From Marinimicrobium sp. C6131 (GTDB taxonomy: Bacteria; Pseudomonadota; Gammaproteobacteria; Pseudomonadales; Cellvibrionaceae), in assembly GCF_026153455.1 (NCBI RefSeq), contig NZ_CP110629.1:992001-1056000 (forward strand): DNA of 64,000 nt, given 5' to 3'. A program made the position numbers and the translations under genes. The notes below the pieces were generated by a model. The model saw only the letters and a list, made by a program, of their open reading frames with translations. It made no database searches and was not told the origin of the DNA. How positions within the stretch are numbered: position 1 is the first letter of the stretch; every line of letters starts with the position of its first letter. Positions 48,496-56,781 of this stretch are shown in pieces.

Positions 48496-49392
48496 ATGTC
48501 CGAATTCACCACCATCGGCCTGATAGTGCGCCGCAACAGCGATCGGGCACTCTATTCCCTGAAGCGCCTGATCCGCTTCCTGCAGAGTCGGGGCCGGGCG
48601 TTTGTGCTTGAGCAGGAAACCGCCGAGCACTTTCCGGACAAGGATCTGATCAACGACGCAACGCACACCGTCTCCCTGGAAGAGCTGGGCTCACACTGCG
48701 ATCTGGTGATCGTGGTGGGTGGCGATGGCAGTATGCTCAGCGGCGCTCGTGCGCTGGTCGACAGTGGTGTGCCCTTGTTGGGGGTCAACCGGGGTCGCCT
48801 GGGCTTCCTGACCGACATCACGCCGGAAGACATTGAAGAGAAGGTGGGCGAGGTGCTCGCCGGCGAATACGTCGAGGAGCAGCGTTTTCTCCTGGACATG
48901 AGTGTCTATCACCGTGGCCAACTGGTCAGCGCCGGCGATGCACTCAACGATGTGGTGCTGCACCCGGGAGAATTTATCCGGATGCTGGAGTTCGAGCTCT
49001 ATGTGGACGGCCACTTTGTGACCAGTCAGCGCTCCGACGGCATGATCGTCTCCACGCCCACCGGTTCCACCGCTTACGCGTTGAGTGGTGGCGGGCCCAT
49101 CCTGCATCCGCGCCTGGACGCCATCGGCCTGGTACCCATGAACCCGCACACCCTCAGCAGTCGCCCGATGGTGGTGCCCGGGGACAGTGAAATCAAAATT
49201 CTGGTGGGCGAGCATAACAATACCAACCCTCAGGTCACTTGTGATGGTCAGATGCATTTCATGGCCCACCCGGGCGACGAGGTGCTCATTCGCAAAAAGC
49301 CGAAGCTGCTGAAATTGATTCACCCGGTCAACCACAACTTCTATGAGCGCTGCCGCTCCAAGCTGGGGTGGGGCGGGCACTTGCTGGACTGA
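48496..49392 (+). CDS. nadK: NAD kinase
   Basis: NadK phosphorylates NAD to NADP with ATP. At 298 residues it is the family length. Present are the GGDG motif in VIVVGGDGSMLSGAR, the conserved GVNRGRLGFLTDI and NDVVLHPG, and the substrate motif SDGMIVSTPTGSTAYALSGGG. DGQMHFMAHPGDEV forms the C-terminal beta part. It starts from ATG at 48496 with GAGAG upstream. The phosphatase gene starts 7 bases after its stop. The block nadK - phosphatase - rhomboid - yeaC - pepN is like the order known in Pseudomonas. Confidence 0.97.
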   Translation: MSEFTTIGLIVRRNSDRALYSLKRLIRFLQSRGRAFVLEQETAEHFPDKDLINDATHTVSLEELGSHCDLVIVVGGDGSMLSGARALVDSGVPLLGVNRGRLGFLTDITPEDIEEKVGEVLAGEYVEEQRFLLDMSVYHRGQLVSAGDALNDVVLHPGEFIRMLEFELYVDGHFVTSQRSDGMIVSTPTGSTAYALSGGGPILHPRLDAIGLVPMNPHTLSSRPMVVPGDSEIKILVGEHNNTNPQVTCDGQMHFMAHPGDEVLIRKKPKLLKLIHPVNHNFYERCRSKLGWGGHLLD

Positions 49393-49399
49393 GGTATCA

Positions 49400-50392
49400 A
49401 TGGGGTCAGAGTCGTTTGGTGCGGGTTTATCGGGACAGTGGCAGGGCTATGACGTCATCGGCGACGTTCATGGCTGTGCCGATACTCTGGAGCGGCTCCT
49501 GCGCAGACTGGGTTACCGTCAGGGTGCCAGCGGCTACTACCATCACAGCCGTCAGGCGATTTTCGTCGGCGATATCATCGACCGGGGCCCGAGAATCCGT
49601 GAAGCCCTGCAGTTGGTGCACGCCATGGTGGCCGCCGGTGCCGCCCGCATGGTGCTGGGCAACCACGAGTTCAATGCCTTGGCCTACTACACGCTCAAAA
49701 CCGGTGGGCGCCCGGGTGCCCCGGCCGACTATCTGCGTCCCCACACCGCCCGCAATACCCGTCAGCTCGCCGAAACCCTCGCCCAGTTCGCCGACTACCC
49801 GGAAGAGTGGAACCGGTATCTGGCCTGGTTTCGCCGCCTGCCGTTGTTTCTGGAGTGGCCGGGTTTTCGCGTGGTCCATGCCTGCTGGGACGCGGAGCTG
49901 ATCGCCCGACACCGGGCCCGTTTTGGTGACGGTCACTTCGACGAGACGTTCCTGCAGGAAACCGCCATCCCGGGCAGTGTGGCGGCACGTACCAAACAGC
50001 GCCTCACCAGTGGTGTCGACCTGCCTCTGCCGAAAGGTATGACCATCGTTTCCAGCGACGGTGTCGAACGGACGCACTTTCGGACCAAATTCTGGGCCCC
50101 AGACGCGCAGACCTACGCGGAGCTGCTGTTCCAGCCCGATCCCCTCCCGGAGGGTTTCGGGCAGCAACCGATCAGCCCCGAACACCGGCAACAGATGGTA
50201 ACCTATGGCGCAGAGGAAAAACCGGTGTTCGTCGGCCACTACTGGCTCAAGGGCCACCCGGAACCCATTGCCCCCAACATCGGCTGCCTGGATTACAGCG
50301 CGGTCAAATTCGGGCGACTGGTGGCCTACCGTTTCGACGGCGAAACGCAACTGAACCCGGAAAAATTTGTCTGGGCCTACGTCGATCCCTGA
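49400..50392 (+). CDS. Calcineurin-like metallophosphoesterase (PrpE/ApaH-like)
   Basis: A 330-residue protein of the two-metal phosphoesterase superfamily. Visible are GDVHGCADTLERLL, FVGDIIDRGPRIREAL and MVLGNHEFNALAY, the three metal-ligand motifs, then VVHACWD and FVGHYWLKG. The combination is like serine/threonine phosphatases of the PrpE/ApaH-related type; the natural substrate (phosphoprotein, dinucleoside polyphosphate) is not known. ATG 49400 is taken because GAGG lies 5 bases before it; it starts right after nadK. No membrane segment. A REP unit lies downstream. Confidence 0.88.
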   Translation: MGSESFGAGLSGQWQGYDVIGDVHGCADTLERLLRRLGYRQGASGYYHHSRQAIFVGDIIDRGPRIREALQLVHAMVAAGAARMVLGNHEFNALAYYTLKTGGRPGAPADYLRPHTARNTRQLAETLAQFADYPEEWNRYLAWFRRLPLFLEWPGFRVVHACWDAELIARHRARFGDGHFDETFLQETAIPGSVAARTKQRLTSGVDLPLPKGMTIVSSDGVERTHFRTKFWAPDAQTYAELLFQPDPLPEGFGQQPISPEHRQQMVTYGAEEKPVFVGHYWLKGHPEPIAPNIGCLDYSAVKFGRLVAYRFDGETQLNPEKFVWAYVDP

Positions 50393-50422
50393 TAGATTAT
50401 TTGATGTCCACCTGTATATTTG

Positions 50423-50470
50423 CGTAGGGCGGATCGGTCCGACGCATCGGAGCGCGCATCCGCCGTAACC
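50423..50470. repeat. REP-like repeat, locus 4
   Basis: CGTAGGGCGGATCGGTCCGA opposed to GCGCATCCGCCGTAACC, between the phosphatase and rhomboid genes. It lies inside a longer open frame of the rhomboid gene, which is why that extension is not real. Confidence 0.85.
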
Positions 50471-50494
50471 AAACTTCAACCAACGAGCCCCCAA

Positions 50495-51343
50495 GTGACC
50501 TGGATTCCTGTCAAACAACTCCCCCTGACCCGCGACCTGACCGAGCTCAGCCGTTTCCTTCGCCAGAGAGGCCTGATTCATCGCATTACCGACGAAGGCA
50601 CCCACCAACAGATCTGGGTCCAGGATCCGGCTCTGGTCGACCCATTGGCGGATCTGACCGAACGTTGGTTGCAGGGCGAACTGGAGCTGCCCACGGATGA
50701 ATCACCGCGCCGCGATGTGCCTGCCGGTCCTGGCCCCCGACAGTTCCCGGTCACTCTCGCGCTGCTGCTACTCAGCGCCACCGGTACCCTGATCGGCATG
50801 AACCTGCTCGGCGGTGCCCTGATTCCCTGGCTGACCTTCCAGCCCCTGAGCCTGACCGGTGCCGGCCCGGAATTTGGCAGTTGGAGCGAGGCCATGGCCC
50901 GGGGCGAACTATGGCGCCTGCTGACACCGGCATTTCTGCATTTCAGCGCCTTTCACATCCTGTTCAACGGCCTCTGGATCTGGGAGTTGGGTCGGCGCCT
51001 GGAGGCCGTACTGGGTGTCGGTCACTACCTGCTGTTTTTCGTCGGCACCGCCATCGCCGCCAACCTGGCCCAATTTGCCAGCGGCCCGTCGGTTTTTGGT
51101 GGCATGTCGGGCGTCGTCTACGCCCTCATCGGGTTCATCTGGATGCGCCAGAAATTCAGCCCCCATCCGATGCTGGCAGTCCCCCCGGGCATCATCGGTT
51201 TTATGCTGGTCTGGCTGGTCATCTGCTTCACCGGCATCGTCGACCGCTTTATCGGTGGCTCCATCGCCAACGGCGCCCACTTCGGCGGCCTCCTGGCTGG
51301 CATGGCCTGGGGCATCCTGACCAGCAAAAACCCGGCGCGCTGA
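50495..51343 (+). CDS. glpG: Rhomboid family intramembrane serine protease (GlpG-like)
   Basis: A 282-residue intramembrane protease. The N-terminal cytosolic domain (about 1-85) resembles GlpG. Six hydrophobic helices follow from about residue 90. The catalytic Ser205 is in FGGMSGVVYALIG and His262 in NGAHFGGLLAG, as in GlpG (Ser201, His254). LWRLLTPAFLHFSAFHILFNGLW is the conserved helix 1-2 region. The start is GTG at 50495, after the REP; the longer start would translate REP sequence. The ribosome site is weak. The product cleaves membrane-embedded substrates in the inner membrane; the substrate is unknown. Confidence 0.93.
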   Translation: MTWIPVKQLPLTRDLTELSRFLRQRGLIHRITDEGTHQQIWVQDPALVDPLADLTERWLQGELELPTDESPRRDVPAGPGPRQFPVTLALLLLSATGTLIGMNLLGGALIPWLTFQPLSLTGAGPEFGSWSEAMARGELWRLLTPAFLHFSAFHILFNGLWIWELGRRLEAVLGVGHYLLFFVGTAIAANLAQFASGPSVFGGMSGVVYALIGFIWMRQKFSPHPMLAVPPGIIGFMLVWLVICFTGIVDRFIGGSIANGAHFGGLLAGMAWGILTSKNPAR

Positions 51344-51384
51344 TTTGTTATACTGCCTCCAATACCTGAACACAGAGCGATCCC

Positions 51385-51645
51385 ATGAATTACCAAGACC
51401 TGCTCAATTCACTGACCCCGGAAATCTATGACAACCTCAAGCGCGCCGTGGAACTGGGCAAATGGCCCGACGGCCGGGTGGTGACGCCGGAACAACGGCA
51501 GCATTGCATGGAGGCGGTCATCGCCTACGAACACAAACATCTACCCCCGGAGCAACACACCGGCTACATTCCCCCCAAGCCCCACACTCACTGCGGCGGC
51601 GAAGGCGAGGTGGCTGAGGCCGAGCAGCCTCTCAAGTGGAAGTGA
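51385..51645 (+). CDS. yeaC: YeaC-like DUF1315 family protein
   Basis: An 86-residue protein matching YeaC/DUF1315, a small conserved family of unknown function. The hallmarks are LLNSLTPEIYDNLKRAVELG followed by KWPDGRVVTPEQRQHCMEAV. The C terminus ends with a proline/histidine stretch (YIPPKPHTHCGG) that could bind metal. It lies 42 bases after the rhomboid gene, in the same order as in Pseudomonas. Next comes repeat pair 3 before pepN. Confidence 0.9.
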   Translation: MNYQDLLNSLTPEIYDNLKRAVELGKWPDGRVVTPEQRQHCMEAVIAYEHKHLPPEQHTGYIPPKPHTHCGGEGEVAEAEQPLKWK

Positions 51646-51681
51646 CACTTTTATTTTGTCTTTTGGGATAAGTTGTAGTCC

Positions 51682-51793
51682 GGCCGGAGGCGGGGTAGAC
51701 CGTTCGGAGACCCGCCGTGAATACATCCCTGTAGGCTTCTCATCGGCATCCATGCCTCAGAGAGTCTCCGAACGGTCTACCCCGCCTCCGGCC
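51682..51793 (+). repeat. Long-hairpin repeat, copy 3A
   Basis: Arms 51682-51711 and 51764-51793 form a perfect 30-bp stem with a sequence unlike the other loci. The core has CGCCGTGAATACATCCCTG and AGGCTTC, then an inner hairpin GGCAT/ATGCC, and ends with GTCTC. Confidence 0.9.
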
Positions 51794-51844
51794 TCCGAGC
51801 TATCGTAAGTCCGTGAGGCAACCACAGTTTCTACAACGTGCAGA

Positions 51845-51955
51845 GGGCCGGTTCAGGGTGTATGGTTCCCAGACCGTAGAGCGGGGGACCCGCGATCCGA
51901 GCCCCCAGGGATGGGTTTACGGCGTGTCTGGGAACCATACACCCTGAACCGGCCC
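51845..51955 (-). repeat. Long-hairpin repeat, copy 3B
   Basis: A perfect 29-bp stem (51845-51873 with 51927-51955). The core on the minus strand is conserved (GAGCCCCCAGGGATGGG and TTACGGCGTGTC) though the arms differ wholly from copies 1B and 2B. This is the clearest case of arm exchange with a retained stem. Confidence 0.9.
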
Positions 51956-52001
51956 GGTCCCTGAATTTGGCACCCCACGCTTAAAATATTTGGAGTTATT
52001 T

Positions 52002-54683
52002 ATGTCCGCACGCGACGCACAACCGAAAGCCATTCAACTGAAAGACTACCGGCCGCCGGAATACCTGATCGACCGCACCGAACTGCACTTCGACCTCGGT
52101 GCCAACAAAACCCGCGTCACCAGCACACTGACACTGCGCCGCAACCCCGACGTGACCCCGACCGGCAAAGGCCTGACCCTGCACGGCCAGGAAATCGAAC
52201 TCGTCTCCGTGGCCGTCGACGGTCGCCCACTCAGCGACAATGAATACCGCCTCGACGACGAAAGCCTGACCCTGCTCGACGCCCCCGAACAATTTGAACT
52301 GACCACCGTCGGCGACATCGACCCCAAAAACAACACCTCCCTCGAAGGGCTCTACCGCTCCAGAACCATGTACTGCACCCAATGCGAAGCCGAAGGCTTC
52401 CGCAAGATTACCTGGTACCTGGATCGCCCCGATGTGATGAGCGAGTTTTTCACCACCGTGGTGGCCGACGAAAAACAGTTCCCGGTCCTGCTCTCCAACG
52501 GCAACCTGATCGAGCAGGGCAGCGCCGATAACGGCCGCCACTTTGCCACCTGGCACGATCCACACAAAAAGCCGGCCTACCTGTTTGCGTTGGTGGCGGG
52601 TAACCTCGAGCACATCGAAGACACCTTTACCACGATGTCCGGTCGCGAAGTGACGCTGAAGATTTTTGTCGAAGCCAAAGACCTCGACAAATGCGGACAC
52701 GCCATGACGTCCCTGAAAAACGCCATGCGCTGGGACGAAGAACAATATGGGCGGGAATACGATCTGGATATTTTCATGATCGTCGCCGTAGACGATTTCA
52801 ACATGGGCGCCATGGAAAACAAAGGCCTCAATATCTTCAACACCGCCTGCGTATTGGCCAAACCGGAAACCACCACCGATGCCGGTTTCCAGCGCGTTGA
52901 AGGCGTTGTGGCCCACGAGTATTTTCACAACTGGTCCGGCAACCGCGTCACCTGCCGGGACTGGTTTCAGTTGAGCCTGAAAGAAGGTTTCACCGTCTAT
53001 CGGGATGCGACTTTCTCGGCGGATATGGGCTCGCCCACGGTCAAGCGGGTGGAAGATGTGTCCATGCTGCGCACCCTGCAATTCGCCGAGGATGCCGGTC
53101 CCATGGCGCACCCGGTGCGGCCGGATTCCTACATCGAAATTTCCAACTTCTACACCCTGACCATTTACGAGAAGGGTAACGAAGTCGTGCGCATGTTGGC
53201 CAACCTGTTGGGGCCGGAGCTGTTCCGCAAAGGCACGGACCTGTACTTCGAGCGCCATGACGGCCAGGCGGTCACCACTGAGGATTTTGTGGCGGCGATG
53301 GAAGCCGTATCCGGTCGCGACCTGACCCAGTTCAAACGCTGGTACGATCAGGCCGGCACACCCAAGCTGACCGTGACCGATCGCTGGGACGAGGACGCCG
53401 GGGAATACCACCTGACCATTGCCCAGAGTTGCCCGCCCACGCCCGGGCAACCGGAAAAACAACCCTTTCATATTCCGGTAGCCATGGGGCTGTTGGGCAG
53501 CGCCGGCTCACTGCCGCTGAAGATCAAGGGGCAGGCCCCGAACCCGGACACCGATGACAACACCCACACCGTGCTGGAATTGACGGAGGCGGAGCACACC
53601 TTCGTATTCGAGCAGTTGCCGGAAAAACCGGTGCCGTCCCTGCTGCGCGGTTTCTCCGCACCGGTGAAATTGCATTATGACTATTCCCGCGATGACCTGA
53701 TGCGCCTGATGAGTGGCGACAGCGACGGCTTCTGTCGCTGGGATGCCAGTCAGCAATTGGCCATTCAGGTGATTGAGGATGTGATGGCCGTCTATCAGAA
53801 GGGCGACGATCTGAGCGGCATTGCCATCGATGAACGGTTGATCGAGGCCAACCGCCTGCTGCTGCAGGACGAGTCGCTGGATAAAGCCATGGTGGCCCTG
53901 ATGCTCAGCCTGCCGTCAGAAGCCTATCTGGGCGAGCAGCAGGACGAGATTCAGGTGGAGGCCATCCACCACAGCCGGGCTGCGGTCAAACGGGCTCTGG
54001 CCGAGGCGCTCAAACCCGAGTTGACCCGGATTTACCGCGCCTACGATCACGGCAAACCCTACCGGCCCACCGCGGATGACATTGCCGAGCGCAGTCTGAA
54101 AAATGCCGCGCTCAGCTATCTGATGACCCTGAACGAAGCGGAGATGATCAAGGCCTGTGAGCAACAGTACCGTCAGGCCAACAATATGACCGACGCGATC
54201 GCGGCGGTGGGTGAGTTGGTCAACAGCCAGGCATCCGGTGCCGAAACGGTTCGGGAGCAGGTGTTGGCGGACTTTTACCAGACCTGGAAAGACGAGCCGT
54301 TGGTGGTGGATCAGTGGTTGCGGGTGCAGGCGACCAGCAGTCGGCCCAATACCTTGGACGTGGTACGCGAACTGGAACAGCACCCGGCGTTCGAACCCAA
54401 CAACCCGAACAAGATCCGGGCGCTGGTGGGTGCCTTCACCAATGCCAATCCGATCAACTTCCACCGCGCCGACGGGGCAGGGTATCGATTCCTGGGCGAT
54501 CAGATTCTGCGCCTGAATGCCGTCAACCCGCAGATCGCCGCGCGGCTGGTGACGCCCTTGACCCGTTGGAAAAAGTATCCGAAAGCCCTGCAGGAATTGA
54601 TGCACGCCGAGCTGGAGCGCATCAAGGCCGAACCGAAGTTGTCCAAGGATGTGTACGAGGTGGTGAGTAAGAGTTTGGTGTGA
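52002..54683 (+). CDS. pepN: Aminopeptidase N (M1 family)
   Basis: A zinc metallopeptidase of 893 residues that trims N-terminal amino acids from peptides in the cytoplasm. The substrate motif GAMENKGLNIF and the zinc site HEYFHNW (His305, Glu306, His309) with a later Glu (about 328) in LKEGF match the M1 family. Length and the closing C-terminal helical domain agree with E. coli PepN (870). ATG at 52002 has TGGAG six bases upstream; a TTG four codons earlier lacks one. It follows the yeaC gene after repeat pair 3, as part of the nadK-to-pepN block. Confidence 0.97.
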   Translation: MSARDAQPKAIQLKDYRPPEYLIDRTELHFDLGANKTRVTSTLTLRRNPDVTPTGKGLTLHGQEIELVSVAVDGRPLSDNEYRLDDESLTLLDAPEQFELTTVGDIDPKNNTSLEGLYRSRTMYCTQCEAEGFRKITWYLDRPDVMSEFFTTVVADEKQFPVLLSNGNLIEQGSADNGRHFATWHDPHKKPAYLFALVAGNLEHIEDTFTTMSGREVTLKIFVEAKDLDKCGHAMTSLKNAMRWDEEQYGREYDLDIFMIVAVDDFNMGAMENKGLNIFNTACVLAKPETTTDAGFQRVEGVVAHEYFHNWSGNRVTCRDWFQLSLKEGFTVYRDATFSADMGSPTVKRVEDVSMLRTLQFAEDAGPMAHPVRPDSYIEISNFYTLTIYEKGNEVVRMLANLLGPELFRKGTDLYFERHDGQAVTTEDFVAAMEAVSGRDLTQFKRWYDQAGTPKLTVTDRWDEDAGEYHLTIAQSCPPTPGQPEKQPFHIPVAMGLLGSAGSLPLKIKGQAPNPDTDDNTHTVLELTEAEHTFVFEQLPEKPVPSLLRGFSAPVKLHYDYSRDDLMRLMSGDSDGFCRWDASQQLAIQVIEDVMAVYQKGDDLSGIAIDERLIEANRLLLQDESLDKAMVALMLSLPSEAYLGEQQDEIQVEAIHHSRAAVKRALAEALKPELTRIYRAYDHGKPYRPTADDIAERSLKNAALSYLMTLNEAEMIKACEQQYRQANNMTDAIAAVGELVNSQASGAETVREQVLADFYQTWKDEPLVVDQWLRVQATSSRPNTLDVVRELEQHPAFEPNNPNKIRALVGAFTNANPINFHRADGAGYRFLGDQILRLNAVNPQIAARLVTPLTRWKKYPKALQELMHAELERIKAEPKLSKDVYEVVSKSLV

Positions 54684-54723
54684 TGGTGGGTGCGGTGAGC
54701 TCGGCAAGCGCGTTAAGTGGGGC

Positions 54724-54756
54724 AACGGCGGATGCGCGCTGCGCGCATCCGCCGTT
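54724..54756. repeat. REP-like perfect palindrome, locus 5
   Basis: AACGGCGGATGCGCGC, one T, then GCGCGCATCCGCCGTT: 16-bp arms with a one-base centre, between the convergent genes pepN and lpxH. It may serve as a bidirectional 3'-end hairpin. Confidence 0.88.
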
Positions 54757-54772
54757 ATCCTGTCTGACGTCG

Positions 54773-55495
54773 TTACAGCTCCCAAGACTCCAACTGCAAC
54801 ACCCCGGGCTGCGCCACCAGACACCACCCCCGCTCGTGCCAATCCCCCAACACAATCCGCTCCCCCGGCTGGCCATTCAATTCCAGCGGGTGGCGGGCGG
54901 GCCGGTGGGTGTGGCCATGAATCAGCAGGTCAGTGCCTTCCTTGCGCATCGCTTTTTCCACCTCGCTCGGCGTCACATCCATAATATCCTGCGCCTTGTT
55001 GCTGTTCATGCTCTTGCTTTGCAGGCGCATATGCGCCGCAAGCTCACGACGTTTGTCCAGCGGCAGTGACAGGACTTCCGCCTGCCACTGGGGAGAGCGA
55101 ACCCGACGGCGGAAGGCCATATACTCGGCATCCCGCGTACACAGACTGTCGCCGTGCATCAGCAGGGTGGGGCGTCCATACAGGTTGATCACACTCGGGT
55201 CCGGCAACAGTTCCGCACCGCAGGCACGGGCGAAGTCATCGCCGATCAGAAAGTCCCGGTTACCGTGCATCAGGTAGATGCGCGTGCCGGACTCCGCCAG
55301 CGTCTTCAGCGCCCGGGCGACGGCCCTCGACAGTTCACTGTTATCGTCGTCGCCAATCCAGGCATCAAAAAAATCACCCAGAATATACAGCGCCTCCACG
55401 CCCCGGGCCTGTTCCCTGAGGAAGCGGAAAAAGCCTTCGGTAATAACGGGCTCGCGCTCATTCAAATGCAGATCGGAAACAAACAACCGCGTCAT
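54773..55495 (-). CDS. lpxH: UDP-2,3-diacylglucosamine diphosphatase
   Basis: LpxH hydrolyses UDP-2,3-diacylglucosamine to lipid X in lipid A synthesis, at the inner membrane surface. In 240 residues it has the metallophosphoesterase motifs FVSDLHLNE, LGDFFDAWIGDDD, YLMHGNRDFLIGD and LIHGHTHRPARH. The length equals the E. coli enzyme. The start ATG at 55495 lies 7 bases after the ppiB stop, so the two form an operon with ppiB first. Gene order ppiB-lpxH is common in gammaproteobacteria. Confidence 0.96.
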   Translation of the reverse strand: MTRLFVSDLHLNEREPVITEGFFRFLREQARGVEALYILGDFFDAWIGDDDNSELSRAVARALKTLAESGTRIYLMHGNRDFLIGDDFARACGAELLPDPSVINLYGRPTLLMHGDSLCTRDAEYMAFRRRVRSPQWQAEVLSLPLDKRRELAAHMRLQSKSMNSNKAQDIMDVTPSEVEKAMRKEGTDLLIHGHTHRPARHPLELNGQPGERIVLGDWHERGWCLVAQPGVLQLESWEL

Positions 55496-55502
55496 GGAGA
55501 AC

Positions 55503-56012
55503 TTACTCGCTGACGCTGGCTTTCTCGATCAACACCGGCTCAACCGGAACGTCCTGATGCCCGGCTTTGCTGCCGGTGGGTACCGCCTTGATCTTGTTCA
55601 CCACGTCCATGCCTTCCACCACCTTACCAAACACGCAGTAGCCCCAGCCCTGCATGGACTTGTCGCGGTGGTTGAGGAAGCTGTTATCCTGAACGTTGAT
55701 GAAGAACTGAGAGGAGGCGCTGTGCGGGTCATTGGTGCGCGCCATGGCGACGCTGCCCACCGCATTGCCCAGACCGTTGTCGGCTTCGTTTTCAATCGGG
55801 GCCCGGGTCGGCTTCTGTTGCATGTCTTCGGTCATGCCGCCGCCCTGGACCATGAAGTTGCTGATCACACGGTGAAAGATGGTGCCATCGTAAAAGCCAT
55901 CCTGCGCGTACTGCGCGAAATTGGCCGCTGTTTTGGGCGCTTTCTCGTGGTTCAGTTCGATGGTGATGTCGCCATAGGAAGTATGCAGAGTGACCTTGGA
56001 TGCGGTGCTCAT
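55503..56012 (-). CDS. ppiB: Peptidyl-prolyl cis-trans isomerase B (cyclophilin)
   Basis: A 169-residue cytoplasmic cyclophilin, the usual PpiB length. Visible are the fold's start VTLHTSYGDITIELNHEKAP, the catalytic-site stretch GTIFHRVISNFMVQGGG with Arg, SQFFINVQDN, and CVFGKVVEGMDVV. It has no signal peptide. The ATG at 56012 is preceded by a suitable AGGGTTCC stretch. The gene is divergent from tmk with about 140 bases between. lpxH follows directly. Confidence 0.96.
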   Translation of the reverse strand: MSTASKVTLHTSYGDITIELNHEKAPKTAANFAQYAQDGFYDGTIFHRVISNFMVQGGGMTEDMQQKPTRAPIENEADNGLGNAVGSVAMARTNDPHSASSQFFINVQDNSFLNHRDKSMQGWGYCVFGKVVEGMDVVNKIKAVPTGSKAGHQDVPVEPVLIEKASVSE

Positions 56013-56152
56013 AGTGGAACCCTTATGTTAGGACTAAAAGCCCGCATCTTACCACAAGGCCGTCATCACCAGATAAGCGTTAAGATGCCACCTGCTCAAC
56101 CATGATAAACTTCGCACAGAATTTTATGCCATAACCACAGGACCCATCATCC

Positions 56153-56770
56153 GTGACCCCAGGCCGCTTTATCACCGTGGAAGGCACCGAAGGTGTCGGC
56201 AAGAGCACCAACCTCAACTTCATCCAACAGTGGCTGGAGGGGCAGGGCCATCGTGTGCTGGTCACCCGTGAACCGGGCGGTACGCCCTTGGCGGAAGAGA
56301 TACGCAGCCTGCTGCTGGCACCCCGGGACGAGACGGTGGATCCGATGGCGGAGTTACTGATGGTGTTCGCGGCCCGCGCCCAGCACCTGGAGCAGGTGAT
56401 CAAACCGGCGCTGGCGGCCGGCACTTGGGTACTGTGTGACCGCTTCACGGACTCGACCTACGCCTATCAGGGCGGCGGCCGGGGATTTGATCAGAGCGTC
56501 ATTGCCCAACTGGAAACCCTGGTACAGGGCGAACTGCGTCCGGACCTGACCGTCATTCTGGATATTGAGGTCGAAAAGGGGTTGGCCCGCGCCAGTCGGC
56601 GCAGCGTGCCGGATCGGTTTGAAGGGGAGGCGGTAGCGTTTTTCGAGCGGGTGAGGGCGGTGTATCGGGTGTTGGCCGCCCGGGCACCGAACCGCTACGC
56701 GGTGGTCGATGCCGGGCAACCTCTTGAGCGGGTCCAGCAGGCCATCAAACAGGTCTTAATCAACCTGTAG
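56153..56770 (+). CDS. tmk: Thymidylate kinase
   Basis: Phosphorylates dTMP to dTDP with ATP. The 205-residue protein has the P-loop VEGTEGVGKSTN, the dTMP-binding VTREPGGTPLAEEIR, the DRFTDSTYAYQGGGRG region and the lid SRRSVPDRFEGE. The start is GTG at 56153. In many gammaproteobacteria tmk is followed directly by holB, pilZ and tatD; here an outer-membrane protein and rluA, both on the other strand, separate it from holB. Confidence 0.96.
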   Translation: MTPGRFITVEGTEGVGKSTNLNFIQQWLEGQGHRVLVTREPGGTPLAEEIRSLLLAPRDETVDPMAELLMVFAARAQHLEQVIKPALAAGTWVLCDRFTDSTYAYQGGGRGFDQSVIAQLETLVQGELRPDLTVILDIEVEKGLARASRRSVPDRFEGEAVAFFERVRAVYRVLAARAPNRYAVVDAGQPLERVQQAIKQVLINL

Positions 56771-56781
56771 AGTTCTGTATT

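Noticed and set aside
50420..50494. N-terminal extension of the rhomboid gene
   Set aside because: It would translate a REP unit (RRADRSDASE-type peptide, seen at other REP loci); the start after the REP is better.
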